From NCBI GenBank assembly GCA_900114805.1, contig FOZN01000003.1, positions 124,001 to 188,000 of the forward strand: 64,000 nucleotides of DNA, written 5' to 3'. The DNA is from Agrococcus baldri. GTDB lineage: Bacteria > Actinomycetota > Actinomycetes > Actinomycetales > Microbacteriaceae. The notes beneath the pieces were generated by a model. The model did no database searches. It saw only the letters and a program-made list of their open reading frames with translations, and was not told the DNA's origin. Position numbers and translations under genes: made by a program. Each line of letters opens with the position of its first letter. Within the stretch, counting starts at the first letter, position 1. Of the stretch, positions 8,727 to 23,178 are shown in pieces.

Positions 8727-9788
8727 ATGAGCGAGAACCTGGCGCTGGTCGCCCATGCCAAGGAGGACGTGCGCGTCGAGGGTCTGCCGGAGCCGGCACC
8801 GGCGCCGGACGAGGCCGTCGTCGCGATCGCCTACGGCGGCATCTGCGGCTCCGACCTGCACTACTGGCTGCACGGCGCAGCCGGCCAGTCGATCCTGCGC
8901 GAGCCCATGGTGCTCGGGCACGAGATCGTCGGCACGGTGCTCGCCGCCGCCGCCGACGGCAGCGGGCCGGCGGCCGGCACGCGCGTGGCCGTGCACCCCG
9001 CCACCGAGGGCGACGACGGCACGGCACCGTACCCATCCGATCGCCCCAACCTCAGCCCCGCGGGCACCTACCTCGGCTCCGCCGCCCGCATGCCGCACAC
9101 GCACGGCGCCTTCGCCAGCCGCGTCGCCCTGCCGAGCCGCATGCTGCGCAGCATCCCCGAGGGGCTCGAGCTGCGCCTGGCCGCGCTCGCCGAGCCCGCC
9201 GCCGTCGCCTGGCACGGCGTCGGCCAGGCGGGCGAGATCACCGGCAGGCGCGTGCTCGTCATCGGCGCCGGCCCGATCGGCGCGCTCGCGATCGCGGTGG
9301 CGAAGCACCACGGTGCGAGCGAGATCATCGCCACCGACCTGCACGCGCACCCGCGCGCACTCGCCGAGCGGCTCGGCGCCACGGCGATGGAAGCGACGGA
9401 TGCGGCGGGCATCGCGAGCGTGCACGCCGACGTCGTCATCGAGTCGTCGGGCACCGTGCCCGGGCTCGCTGCAGCCATCAGCGGCGCTCGCCGCGGCGGC
9501 ACAGTCGTGATGCTCGGCCTGCAGCGTGCCGGCGACATCGGGGTGCCGATGGCCAGCGCGATCACGCGGGAGCTCACGCTCGTCGGCTCGTTCCGCTTCA
9601 ACGACGAGATCGACGAGGTGCTCGCCGCGCTCGCGGACGGCTCGCTCGACGCCGGGCCCGTCATCAGCCACGAGCTGCCGATCGGCGACGGCCTGCGCGC
9701 CCTCGAGCTCGCGCGCGACGCTTCCGTATCCTCGAAGGTGCTGCTGACGTTCCCGGCGGCCGAGCAGGATGAAGGAGCCCAGCCATGA
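8727..9788 (+). CDS. idnD: L-idonate 5-dehydrogenase-like zinc alcohol dehydrogenase
   Basis: Medium-chain dehydrogenase of 353 residues that oxidises L-idonate to 5-ketogluconate with NAD(P)(+). Catalytic-zinc residues are kept: Cys40 in GGICGSD and His65-Glu66 in VLGHEIVG. The cofactor fold is VLVIGAGPIGALAI. DRPNLSPAGTYLGSAA and the MPHTHGAFA segment match idonate dehydrogenases. The loop before it (about residues 88-105, HPATEGDDGTAPYPSD) lacks the four structural-zinc cysteines found in most relatives. A strong GGAGGAGGAAG ribosome-binding site precedes the ATG, and the stop overlaps gntK by ATGA. Confidence 0.85.
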   Translation: MSENLALVAHAKEDVRVEGLPEPAPAPDEAVVAIAYGGICGSDLHYWLHGAAGQSILREPMVLGHEIVGTVLAAAADGSGPAAGTRVAVHPATEGDDGTAPYPSDRPNLSPAGTYLGSAARMPHTHGAFASRVALPSRMLRSIPEGLELRLAALAEPAAVAWHGVGQAGEITGRRVLVIGAGPIGALAIAVAKHHGASEIIATDLHAHPRALAERLGATAMEATDAAGIASVHADVVIESSGTVPGLAAAISGARRGGTVVMLGLQRAGDIGVPMASAITRELTLVGSFRFNDEIDEVLAALADGSLDAGPVISHELPIGDGLRALELARDASVSSKVLLTFPAAEQDEGAQP

Positions 9789-10369
9789 GCGAGACGCGCT
9801 ACCCCTCGATGATCATCATGGGCGTGCAGGGCTCGGGGAAGTCGACCATCGGCGCCGCGCTCGCACAGCGGCTCAACATCGACTTCATCGACGGCGACGA
9901 CCTGCACCCGAGGGCCAACAAGGACAAGATGGCCGGCGGCACCCCGCTCACCGATGAGGATCGGGTGCCGTGGCTCAAGACCATCGGCCAGACCATCGCC
10001 GACGGCACCGCCAAGGGTCGCGTCACCATCGTCGCCTGCTCGGCGCTCAAGCGCTGGTACCGCGAGCTGCTGCGCTCGAGCGATCCCTCGCTCGTCTTCG
10101 TGCACCTGGTGGGCGAGAAGGGGCTGCTGGCCGACCGCCTCGCGCACCGCGATCACGAGTACATGCCCTCGACCCTCCTCGAGAGCCAGATCGACACCCT
10201 CGAGCCGCTGGCCGAGTGGGAGCACGGCATCGCCATCTCCGTCGAGCAGACCCCCGCCGCGATCGTCGACGAGGTCACCCGCATCCTGATGGCCCGCGCG
10301 GCGGGCCGCACCGTCGAGCCCGACCCGGGCACGACGATCACCGGCACGATCGACATCCAGACCGGCTGA
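9785..10369 (+). CDS. gntK: Gluconokinase
   Basis: Phosphorylates D-gluconate to 6-phosphogluconate using ATP. The 194-residue protein has Walker A GVQGSGKST (residues 13-21), the gluconate-site segment DGDDLHPRANKDKMAGG, then DEDRVPWL, CSALKRWYR and the MPSTLLESQ lid motif, all standard for the thermoresistant GntK/IdnK family. A C-terminal tail of about 20 residues (PDPGTTITGTIDIQTG) extends beyond the usual fold. It overlaps idnD by four bases and is followed by gntP, so it links uptake with the pentose phosphate pathway (gnd at 1.1-2.6 kb). Confidence 0.95.
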   Translation: MSETRYPSMIIMGVQGSGKSTIGAALAQRLNIDFIDGDDLHPRANKDKMAGGTPLTDEDRVPWLKTIGQTIADGTAKGRVTIVACSALKRWYRELLRSSDPSLVFVHLVGEKGLLADRLAHRDHEYMPSTLLESQIDTLEPLAEWEHGIAISVEQTPAAIVDEVTRILMARAAGRTVEPDPGTTITGTIDIQTG

Positions 10370-10431
10370 TCCCCGCGCCGCCACCGGCGGCAGCTCCTCC
10401 CTCGCACCGCACGCACAAAGGAGTCAGACCC

Positions 10432-11841
10432 ATGGAAGACCTCGTTCTCAACTGGGACCTCGGGACCGGAGGGCTGCTGCTGCTCGCGGCGGCTTCGATC
10501 GCGTTCCTGCTCGTCCTCATCATGACGTTCAAGATCCACGCCTTCCTGGCGCTGATGATCACGAGCCTGCTGACCGCCGTCGCCGCGGGCATCCCCTTCA
10601 ACCAGCTCATGGCGGCGATCGCCTTCGGCTTCAACCCGACGCTCGGCAGCGTCATGCTGCTGGTCGCGCTGGGCGCGATGCTCGGCCGCATGATCGAGAC
10701 CTCCGGCGGCGCCAGAGTGCTGACGGACAAGCTCATCGAGTGGTTCGGCGAGCAGCGGGCCGCCATGGCCGTCGGCGTCGCGAGCCTGCTGATGGGCTTC
10801 CCGATCTTCTTCGACGCCGGCCTCGTCGTGATGCTGCCGATCATCTACGCGGTCTCGCGCCGACTCGGCGGCTCGCTGCTCACGGTTGCGTTCCCCGCCG
10901 CGCTGGCGTTCAGCAGCATGCACATCTTCGTGCCGCCGCACCCCGGGCCGGTCTCCGCATCCGCGATCCTCGGTGCCGACGTCGGGCTCGTCCTGCTCCT
11001 CGGCCTCGTGGTCGCGCTCCCGGTCTGGTACGTCGTCGGCGTGCTCTTCAGCAAGTGGGTCGCTCGCAGGTACGACGTCGCGGTGCCGTCGATCCTCGGA
11101 GGCCCGTCGGACGATGAGAACGAGATGGAGTCGAACCCTGCGTTCGGCAAGATCATCTTCCTGCTCGTGCTGCCGCTCGTGCTCATCCTGATGAACACGG
11201 GGCTCAACATGTTCGCCTCGACGCAGGAGGACCCGGACGCCTTCAAGGCTGAGCCCGTGATCGCGCTGCTGCGCACCCTCGGCGAGACGCCCATCGCGCT
11301 GCTCATCACGGTGATCGTCTCCATGTGGCTGCTCGGCTGGGGGATGGGCAAGGCCGGCACCCTGATCGAGAAGGTCGCCGACAGCGCGCTCGGACCGATC
11401 GCCTCGGTCGTGCTCGTCACCGGTGCCGGCGGCATGTTCGGAGGCGTGCTGCGCGTCACGGGCATCGGCGACGCGATCGCCGAGTCGCTCAACTCCATCG
11501 GCATGCCGGTCATCGTCGCTGCCTTCCTCATCGCCCAGATCGTCCGCATCGCGCAGGGCTCGGCCACGGTCGCGCTCACCACGGCCGCCTCGCTGATGGC
11601 CGGCGTGGTCGTCGACGGCGGCTTCAACCCGGTCGAGGTCGCCGCGATCGTGCTCGCGACCGCTGCCGGCTCCGTGGGCTTCAGCCACGTGAACGACTCG
11701 GGCTTCTGGCTGGTCAGCAAGTTCTTCGGCATGGATGTGAAGACGACCCTCAAGACCTGGACGGTCGCGCAGGGCCTGATGGCCATCGTCGGCTTCATCA
11801 TCTCGTTCGCGATCTACCTGGTCGGCGGGCTGTTCGGCTAG
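10432..11841 (+). CDS. gntP: GntP-family gluconate/sugar-acid permease
   Basis: A 469-residue, roughly 12-14-helix membrane protein, a proton symporter for gluconate and related sugar acids. Family landmarks include LGAMLGRMIETSGGA, MGFPIFFDAGLVVMLP, FVPPHPGPVSAS and the C-terminal SHVNDSGFWLVSKFF. The ATG has AAAGGAG (10417-10423) eight bases upstream. It is the last gene of the operon and is followed by two strong hairpins. Substrate assignment to gluconate or idonate rests on the kinase and dehydrogenases encoded directly upstream. Confidence 0.93.
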   Translation: MEDLVLNWDLGTGGLLLLAAASIAFLLVLIMTFKIHAFLALMITSLLTAVAAGIPFNQLMAAIAFGFNPTLGSVMLLVALGAMLGRMIETSGGARVLTDKLIEWFGEQRAAMAVGVASLLMGFPIFFDAGLVVMLPIIYAVSRRLGGSLLTVAFPAALAFSSMHIFVPPHPGPVSASAILGADVGLVLLLGLVVALPVWYVVGVLFSKWVARRYDVAVPSILGGPSDDENEMESNPAFGKIIFLLVLPLVLILMNTGLNMFASTQEDPDAFKAEPVIALLRTLGETPIALLITVIVSMWLLGWGMGKAGTLIEKVADSALGPIASVVLVTGAGGMFGGVLRVTGIGDAIAESLNSIGMPVIVAAFLIAQIVRIAQGSATVALTTAASLMAGVVVDGGFNPVEVAAIVLATAAGSVGFSHVNDSGFWLVSKFFGMDVKTTLKTWTVAQGLMAIVGFIISFAIYLVGGLFG

Positions 11842-11852
11842 CCGACTTTCAG

Positions 11853-11911
11853 CGAGGCCCGGGACGGGCCTCGGCGCTGGGGTCGCGGCGGAGACCCGAA
11901 AGGGTCTCCGC
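11853..11911 (+). terminator. Tandem hairpins, terminator after gntP
   Basis: First hairpin: CGAGGCCC (11853-11860) and GGGCCTCG (11866-11873), loop GGGAC. Second hairpin: GCGGAGACCC (11888-11897) and GGGTCTCCGC (11902-11911), a perfect ten-pair stem with GAAA tetraloop. Neither has a U-run, which is usual in high-GC actinobacteria. Confidence 0.75.
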
Positions 11912-11944
11912 TTCCGAGCTCCACCGCGCAGCTCCAGCGTGCTG

Positions 11945-12073
11945 TAGGATCAGAGGCTGAACTTCGGCGAGGGATGCAGAGGCATCCGTGATCGACGCGG
12001 TGGGAGCAGCGGACCAGGTCCTCACGCTTGCGCGTTCGAGTCGACAATTTGACGGGCTGCGGCCCACGAGGAG
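11945..12073 (+). promoter_or_regulatory. Promoter and leader of the L25 gene
   Basis: TAGGAT (11945-11950) is a -10 candidate that would leave a leader of about 120 bases. The leader contains a GGATGC/GCATCC hairpin near 11973-11989 and ends with GAGGAG (12068-12073), seven bases before the start. No known ribosomal-protein leader motif was recognised. Confidence 0.4.
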
Positions 12074-12080
12074 CACTTCC

Positions 12081-12719
12081 ATGAGCACCGAATACGACAA
12101 GCTCGAGACCGAGACCCGCGAGTCCTTCGGCAAGGGCGCGGCCCGCAAGCTTCGCGCCGCCGGCAAGGTCCCGGGCGTCCTCTACGGCCACGGCACCGCG
12201 GCGCAGCACCTGACCGTCGACGCGCACGCGCTCTACCTGCTGGTGCGCCGCTCGAACGCCATCATCGACCTGCAGATCGACGGCAAGTCGCAGCTCGCGC
12301 TCGTCAAGGACGTGCAGCGCAACCCGGTGCTGCAGGGCAAGCCCGCCATCGAGCACGTCGACCTCGTGATCGTCAAGAAGGGCGAGAAGGTCATCGTCGA
12401 CGTGCCTGTGCACATCGAGGGCGAGTCGGCTCCCGGCACCATCGCGAACCACGAGACCGTTGCGATCTCGATCGAGGTCGAGGCGCTGCACATCCCCGAC
12501 ACGATCGTCGTCTCGATCGAGGGCCTCGAGGAGGGCGCGCACATCCTCGCCGGCGACGTCGAGCTGCCCAAGGGCGCGACGCTGCTTACCGACGCCGAGA
12601 TGCTGGTCGTGGGCATCATGACGCCCGCCGCCCCGTCGCTCGACGAGGACGAGACCGCAGCCGAGGGCGAGACCGCCGAGGCAGCGGCCGAGCAGGCCGA
12701 AGAGGCCGCAGCGGAGTAA
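12081..12719 (+). CDS. rplY: 50S ribosomal protein L25 / general stress protein Ctc
   Basis: Binds 5S rRNA in the large ribosomal subunit. The 212-residue long (Ctc) form has an N-terminal L25 barrel (GKGAARKLRAAGKVPGVLYG, then VKDVQRNPVLQ and EHVDL) and a C-terminal TL5-type beta domain (VDVPVHIEGES, LPKGATLL). It ends with a Glu/Ala-rich acidic tail of about 25 residues (AAEGETAEAAAEQAEEAAAE), common in actinobacterial L25. The ATG has GAGGAG seven bases upstream. pth follows after 21 bases, the classic rplY-pth pairing. Confidence 0.96.
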   Translation: MSTEYDKLETETRESFGKGAARKLRAAGKVPGVLYGHGTAAQHLTVDAHALYLLVRRSNAIIDLQIDGKSQLALVKDVQRNPVLQGKPAIEHVDLVIVKKGEKVIVDVPVHIEGESAPGTIANHETVAISIEVEALHIPDTIVVSIEGLEEGAHILAGDVELPKGATLLTDAEMLVVGIMTPAAPSLDEDETAAEGETAEAAAEQAEEAAAE

Positions 12720-12740
12720 CGCTCCTCCGGCGGCGTCGAG

Positions 12741-13319
12741 ATGACGCAGACGTGGCTCGTGGTCGGGCTCGGGAATCCCGGGCCCGACTACGCGCGCACG
12801 CGCCACAACATCGGCCAGATGGTCGTCGCCGAGCTCGAGCGGCGCGCGGGCGCGAACCCCAAGAAGCACGGCCGGGCGGATGCGCTGGTCGCGGAGTCAC
12901 GGGTCGTCGGCGGCCCGAAGGTGGTCACAGCCTTCCCCCTGTCGTACATGAACCGCTCCGGCGGGCCGGTCTCGAAGCTGATGGACTGGTACGGCGTGGA
13001 GGCGGAGCAGGTGATCGTCCTGCACGACGAGCTCGATCTGCCCCTGGGGGAGATCCGGTTGAAGCAGGGCGGCGGGCACGGCGGCCACAACGGGATGCGC
13101 GACATCATCGCCGCGCGCGGCCCGGACGTGCTGCGCGTGCGGCTCGGCATCGGCCGCCCGCCCGGCCGCCAGGATGCCGCCTCCTTCGTGCTCAAGCCCT
13201 TCGCGAAGGCCGAGCAGCCCGAGGCCGAGCTGCTCGTGCAGCTGGGTGCCGATGCCATCGAGCGCATCATCGCCGAGGGCTTCCTCGCCGCCCAGCAGCG
13301 CATCCACGCCCCGTCCTGA
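12741..13319 (+). CDS. pth: Peptidyl-tRNA hydrolase
   Basis: Releases tRNA from prematurely dissociated peptidyl-tRNA. The 192-residue protein shows the family residues: Asn12 (GLGNPGPDY), catalytic His22 (TRHNIGQ), the YMNRSG substrate loop, Asp in HDELDLPLG and GGHNGMRDI. It sits between rplY and a lipoprotein gene with mfd and mazG beyond, the usual actinobacterial order around pth-mfd. Confidence 0.97.
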   Translation: MTQTWLVVGLGNPGPDYARTRHNIGQMVVAELERRAGANPKKHGRADALVAESRVVGGPKVVTAFPLSYMNRSGGPVSKLMDWYGVEAEQVIVLHDELDLPLGEIRLKQGGGHGGHNGMRDIIAARGPDVLRVRLGIGRPPGRQDAASFVLKPFAKAEQPEAELLVQLGADAIERIIAEGFLAAQQRIHAPS

Positions 13320-13370
13320 CTCTCGGGCGCGCGCCGCTAGCATGGAGTGCCGATCGGAAGGAAGACGCCC

Positions 13371-13843
13371 GTGCATCGACTCGCCAAGGTCGCCGTCGCA
13401 GTGAGCGCCGGTGCGCTGGTGCTCACCGGCTGCACCAGCACGGACGAGCCACGGGGTCCGCAGGGCCCGACCGGCTATGAGCTGGCGACGACGCTCGAGA
13501 ACGGCGCGCACGTGTGGTGGGACCGCGGTGACGAGTCCGGCATGACCGATCTGATCGTCACCCGCGGAGCGGGCGGCGTGATCGACTCCTGCCTCGGGAA
13601 GGCGCCCCTGCTGTGCTTCGTCGGGCCCGAGGAGAGCCGCATGGCGCTGATCATCGCGCCGCCGCAGGCGACCGGCGGCGTGGTCCACTACTTCGGCGAG
13701 GACATCCCGCTGCAGCTCGGCACCGGCCCCACTGCTGAGCAGGACGCGGTGCTGGCCGCCAGCATGCCGCCGGAGCACCTCGATGACGCTGCCGGATGGA
13801 CCTACGAGGTGGTCGACGCCGCAGGCGGCGTCGTCATGTCGCG

Positions 13844-13847
<4 letters not shown>
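13371..13847 (+). CDS. Putative lipoprotein, function unknown
   Basis: A 158-residue protein with a lipoprotein signal: a short basic start (HRLAK), a hydrophobic core and the lipobox LTGC, putting the acylated Cys near residue 20. The mature part contains two further Cys (IDSCLGK and PLLCFVG) that might form a disulfide. No family was recognised. GTG at 13371 is preferred because GGAAGGAAG lies upstream; a TAGCAT -10 box (13338-13343) precedes it. Its stop overlaps the GTG of mfd, so it is co-translated with the repair gene although a functional link is not obvious. Confidence 0.7.
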
Positions 13848-17379
<3,532 letters not shown>

Positions 17380-17383
<4 letters not shown>

Positions 17384-18015
17384 GCGAGCTCGACGACGTC
17401 GTCGCCGTCATGGCACGGCTGCGCGGCCCCGGCGGCTGCCCCTGGGATGCCGAGCAGACCCACGCCTCCCTCGTGCCCTACGCGATCGAGGAGGCGCACG
17501 AGCTCGCCGAGGCGGTCGAGTCGGGCGACGACGCGCACCTGCGCGAAGAGCTCGGCGACGTGCTGCTGCAGGTGGTCTTCCACGCCGAGATCGCGCGCAC
17601 CGAGGGCCGCTTCGACATCGAGGACGTCGCGGCCACGCTCGCCGGGAAGCTCCGCCGCCGGCATCCGCACGTGTTCGGCGACACCGAGGTCGCCGGCGTC
17701 GACGGCGTGCTCGAGAACTGGGACGCCATCAAGCGCGCCGAGAAGCCGGAGCGCGAGAGCGCGCTCGACGGCATCCCCGTGAGCCTGCCGGCGCTCGCGC
17801 GCGCCGAGAAGCTGCTCGGCCGCGCCCGGCGAGCCGGACTCGACGACGGTCGCGCGGCGGATGCGTCGGCGCCCGACAGCGAGGCGGCCCTCGGTCGCGC
17901 GCTGCTCGAGATGGTGCGCGGCGCGACCGCCGCCGGCCTCGACTCCGAGCGCGCCCTGCGCGGCGCCACGCGCGAGCTGGAGCGCGAGCTGCGCGCGCGG
18001 GAGGCTGACGGGTGA
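17380..18015 (+). CDS. mazG: MazG family nucleoside triphosphate pyrophosphohydrolase
   Basis: Hydrolyses NTPs or dNTPs to monophosphates, a house-cleaning activity. The 211-residue protein carries LRGPGGCPWDAEQTH and the metal-binding EEAHELAEAVE and EELGDVLLQVVFH motifs, then RRRHPHVFGD and NWDAIKRAEK. It has one full MazG domain followed by a helical C-terminal segment, shorter than the two-domain E. coli enzyme. It is coupled to mfd (ATGA) and to the following membrane protein (GTGA). Confidence 0.95.
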
Positions 18016-18677
18016 GCATGCAGGCGGGCAGTCAGCGAGCGGTGAGCATGCCGGTCGGGGGCTCGCACCCGGCGACGATCGAGGCGAAGCTCGAGCGCCG
18101 CCGACGCGCGCTCGCCGCGGCGGTCGTGGTCTCAGCCGCGACGACGCTCGTCACGGGGCTCGCGCACTCGCTCGGCGGGGGAGCCGCGCCCGACCACCTG
18201 CTGGTCGCCACGGCCTTCGTCGCCACGCTGCTGGTGCTGGCGCCCGTCGTCGGCGCCCGCGGCTCGCTCCCGCGCCAGGTGGTGGCGGTCGCGGTCGCGC
18301 AGCTCGTGCAGCACGTGCTCTACTCGCTGCCGGGCGCCGCCTCGCCGGCCGCGGAGCAGGCGCACGTCGCGGTGCACGCGCACGGCGCGGCCGCCGCCAT
18401 GCCCTCGGCGACCGTCCTGCACGAGCACGCGAGCATGCCGCTCGCGCACGTCGCCGCCGGCGCCCTCACGCTGGTTGTGCTGCGGCTCGCGCCGCTCGCC
18501 ATCGCCGCGATGCTCGCCGCCATGTCGCCGCGCCTTGCCGCCACCGTGCTGGACGGCACGGCACCGCCCGCGCGACGCCGCGCATCCGTCACCGCCGCCC
18601 ACGCTGCCCGCCGCTGCACGCTCGACGTGCTGCGCAGCGCACTCGTCACCCGCGGTCCGCCGCTGCCCGTCGTCTGA
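18012..18677 (+). CDS. His-rich four-helix membrane protein, possibly copper-related
   Basis: A 221-residue protein with about four membrane helices. The segment between helices 3 and 4 is rich in His and Met: HVAVHAHGAAAAM and VLHEHASMPLAH, about six His in forty residues, which resembles metal-binding loops. It overlaps mazG by GTGA and lies 111 bases before a YcnI-type copper-binding protein, an association that suggests periplasmic copper handling. No family could be named, so the copper role is inference. The long N terminus before helix 1 holds a second possible GTG start (near residue 11). Confidence 0.6.
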   Translation: MSMQAGSQRAVSMPVGGSHPATIEAKLERRRRALAAAVVVSAATTLVTGLAHSLGGGAAPDHLLVATAFVATLLVLAPVVGARGSLPRQVVAVAVAQLVQHVLYSLPGAASPAAEQAHVAVHAHGAAAAMPSATVLHEHASMPLAHVAAGALTLVVLRLAPLAIAAMLAAMSPRLAATVLDGTAPPARRRASVTAAHAARRCTLDVLRSALVTRGPPLPVV

Positions 18678-18788
18678 GCCCATCCGCAGCGCCTCGGCCT
18701 GCGAACCCCCTTCGGCGACCGCTCTCGCGGCACGCCCCTCATGCGACCCTGCGCGCCGCACGCGCCCAGCAGCAATTGGAGCACCACC

Positions 18789-19451
18789 ATGCAGACCTCC
18801 ACCTCCGACCGCACCCGTCCCCGCCTCGCCACCGGCCTCGCCGTCGGCGTCGGCGCCGCCGCCCTGGTGCTCGCCGCACCCGTCGCGGCGAGCGCCCACG
18901 TGCACGTCACGCCCACCTCCACCGAGGCGGGCGCCACCAGCGAGCTCGGCTTCTCGTTCAGCCACGGCTGCGACGGCTCGCCCACCACCGCCGTCGAGGT
19001 CTCCATGCCCGACGAGATCACCTCGATCGCGCTCATCGCCAACCCCGGCTGGGATGTCGCCTCCGAGCTCGTCGACGGCGCGCGCACCGTCGTCTTCACC
19101 GCCGACGAGCCGATGTCCGACGGCGTGCGCGAGACCCTCGAGGTCGAGGTGACGCTGCCGGAGGGCGCCGCCGACGGCACCGTGCTCGCCTTCCCCGCGC
19201 TGCAGGTGTGCGAGTCGGGCGAGACCCTGTGGGGCGACCTCGACGCCGAAGCAGAGAGCCCGGCGCCGACCATCACGATCGGCGAGGCGGCGGATGCGCA
19301 CGGTCACGGCCACGACGCGCTCGCCGACGAGGCCCCGCAGCCTGCCGCGCAGGCCGACTCGGCGGCCATGCCGCTGGCGATCACGGCGCTCGTGATCGCG
19401 GTGCTGTCGGCGGCAGTAGCGGCTTTCGCGGTGGTGCGCCGCCGCGGCTGA
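18789..19451 (+). CDS. YcnI family protein (DUF1775), exported copper-binding
   Basis: A 220-residue exported protein. The signal peptide ends ASA before HVHVTPTSTEAG, leaving a mature N-terminal His, the feature YcnI proteins use to bind Cu(II). The DUF1775 core includes SHGCDGSPTTAVEVSMPD and LTLPEG-like strands (EVTLPEGAADGTVLAFPALQ). A His-rich linker (AHGHGHD) precedes a C-terminal membrane anchor and a basic tail (VVRRRG). YcnI genes usually accompany copper transporters of the CopCD/YcnJ type; here the neighbour is the His-rich membrane protein upstream instead. Confidence 0.88.
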   Translation: MQTSTSDRTRPRLATGLAVGVGAAALVLAAPVAASAHVHVTPTSTEAGATSELGFSFSHGCDGSPTTAVEVSMPDEITSIALIANPGWDVASELVDGARTVVFTADEPMSDGVRETLEVEVTLPEGAADGTVLAFPALQVCESGETLWGDLDAEAESPAPTITIGEAADAHGHGHDALADEAPQPAAQADSAAMPLAITALVIAVLSAAVAAFAVVRRRG

Positions 19452-19458
19452 CCGCTCA

Positions 19459-19500
19459 GCAGGGCCGGCGACGGGCGCTCGACGACGTCGCCGGCCCTGC
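19459..19500. terminator. Bidirectional terminator between ycnI and the convergent membrane gene
   Basis: Perfect 15-pair stem: GCAGGGCCGGCGACG (19459-19473) and CGTCGCCGGCCCTGC (19486-19500), 12-base loop. It lies between two convergent stops and can serve both. Confidence 0.85.
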
Positions 19501-19509
19501 CTCGCCGAG

Positions 19510-20190
19510 CTACCCGGTCGCGGACGGGCTCGGCTCCCGGGCGCTCGCGCCCGACTCCCGGTAGCGCAGCCGCCCGACGCCCGCCACCAGGAAGATCCCG
19601 AGCAGGAACGCCAGCAGCACCTGCCCGGTCGGCCACACCAGCCCGGCCCATCCGCCGTGCACGCCCGGATCGAGGAACGGGTACGGGTACCAGCCGTCGA
19701 TCAGCCCGCCGCGCAACCAGGAGCAGCCCAGGTACGCGAGCGGGTAGAGCATCCACCACGCCCCGCGGCCGAAGCGGATGCGCCGGGCGGTGGGCACCAG
19801 CAGCCAGTCGAGCGCGACGAGCCACGGGATCACCCGGTGCTGCGCGGCGTTCGTGAACTCGATCGACCACGACCACACCTCCTCGGGCTTCGCCAGCAGC
19901 ACCGCGTAGACGAGGCCGGTCAGCACGATGTAGGCCGTGGCGGCACCGCGCAGGTGGTCGAACCAGGCGGGCCTGCGCGCCGGTGGCACCAGCAGCATCC
20001 ACGCCATCACGACGATCACGAGCAGGTTCGCCTGCACCGTGAAGTACGCGAAGTGCTCGCTCGCCCGCTCGCCCGAGGCGAGCATGTTCTTGATGTTCCA
20101 GGCCTCGGCCAGCACTGCCATCAGCACGGTCGCGATGCGCCACGAGACGACGGGAACGGCTCGGTCGTGGAGGGGCCATGGTCGTCGCAC
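19510..20190 (-). CDS. Pr6Pr/FAR-17a-like integral membrane protein
   Basis: About 226 residues with six membrane helices. WRIATVLMAVLAEAWNIKN, FTVQANLLVIVVMAWML, FTNAAQHRVIPWLVALDWLL and the C-terminal YPYPFLDP match the Pr6Pr membrane-protein family of actinobacteria (FAR-17a/AIG1-like fold), of unknown activity, whose relatives in eukaryotes are lipid hydrolases. The start is uncertain: GTG at 20190 has no ribosome-binding site. Upstream codons read through a His/Pro/Trp repeat caused by a short DNA repeat and run into hisS, so a longer protein is unlikely. It is divergent from hisS. Confidence 0.7.
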   Translation of the reverse strand: MRRPWPLHDRAVPVVSWRIATVLMAVLAEAWNIKNMLASGERASEHFAYFTVQANLLVIVVMAWMLLVPPARRPAWFDHLRGAATAYIVLTGLVYAVLLAKPEEVWSWSIEFTNAAQHRVIPWLVALDWLLVPTARRIRFGRGAWWMLYPLAYLGCSWLRGGLIDGWYPYPFLDPGVHGGWAGLVWPTGQVLLAFLLGIFLVAGVGRLRYRESGASAREPSPSATG

Positions 20191-20200
20191 GTGCCCATGG

Positions 20201-20245
20201 TGCCAGGGACGGTGCCAGGGATGATGCCAAGGACGGCGCCGGGGG
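20201..20245. repeat. Short degenerate tandem repeat upstream of hisS
   Basis: Three to four copies of a unit of about 12 bases resembling GGTGCCAGGGACG, each slightly diverged, in the gap between the divergent Pr6Pr and hisS genes. Function unknown. Confidence 0.5.
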
Positions 20246-20317
20246 CCGCGCCGGCGGCGACCGCGGGCGGATGCGGCCCCGGCAGATTGCTGGCCGTGCG
20301 TGCGGGAGAATGGGGGC

Positions 20318-23099
<2,782 letters not shown>

Positions 23100-23121
23100 G
23101 CGCAGCACGCATCAGCCAACA

Positions 23122-23140
23122 CAGGCGGTTCGGCCGCCTG
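23122..23140 (+). terminator. Hairpin after eno
   Basis: CAGGCGG (23122-23128) and CCGCCTG (23134-23140) with loop TTCGG, 22 bases after the eno stop. Confidence 0.5.
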
Positions 23141-23141
23141 C

Positions 23142-23178
23142 GGAGGGCACCCGCCGGTAGCATCGGCGGGTGCCCTCC
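23142..23178 (+). promoter_or_regulatory. 37-base perfect inverted repeat holding the -10 box and start of the ftsB-like gene
   Basis: Fifteen-base arms 23142-23156 and 23164-23178 are exact reverse complements. The seven-base centre, GTAGCAT, contains the -10 box TAGCAT (23158-23163), and the GTG start (23170) lies inside the right arm, six bases after the -10 box. It could be an operator, an mRNA 5' hairpin, or a terminator for eno. Confidence 0.7.
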
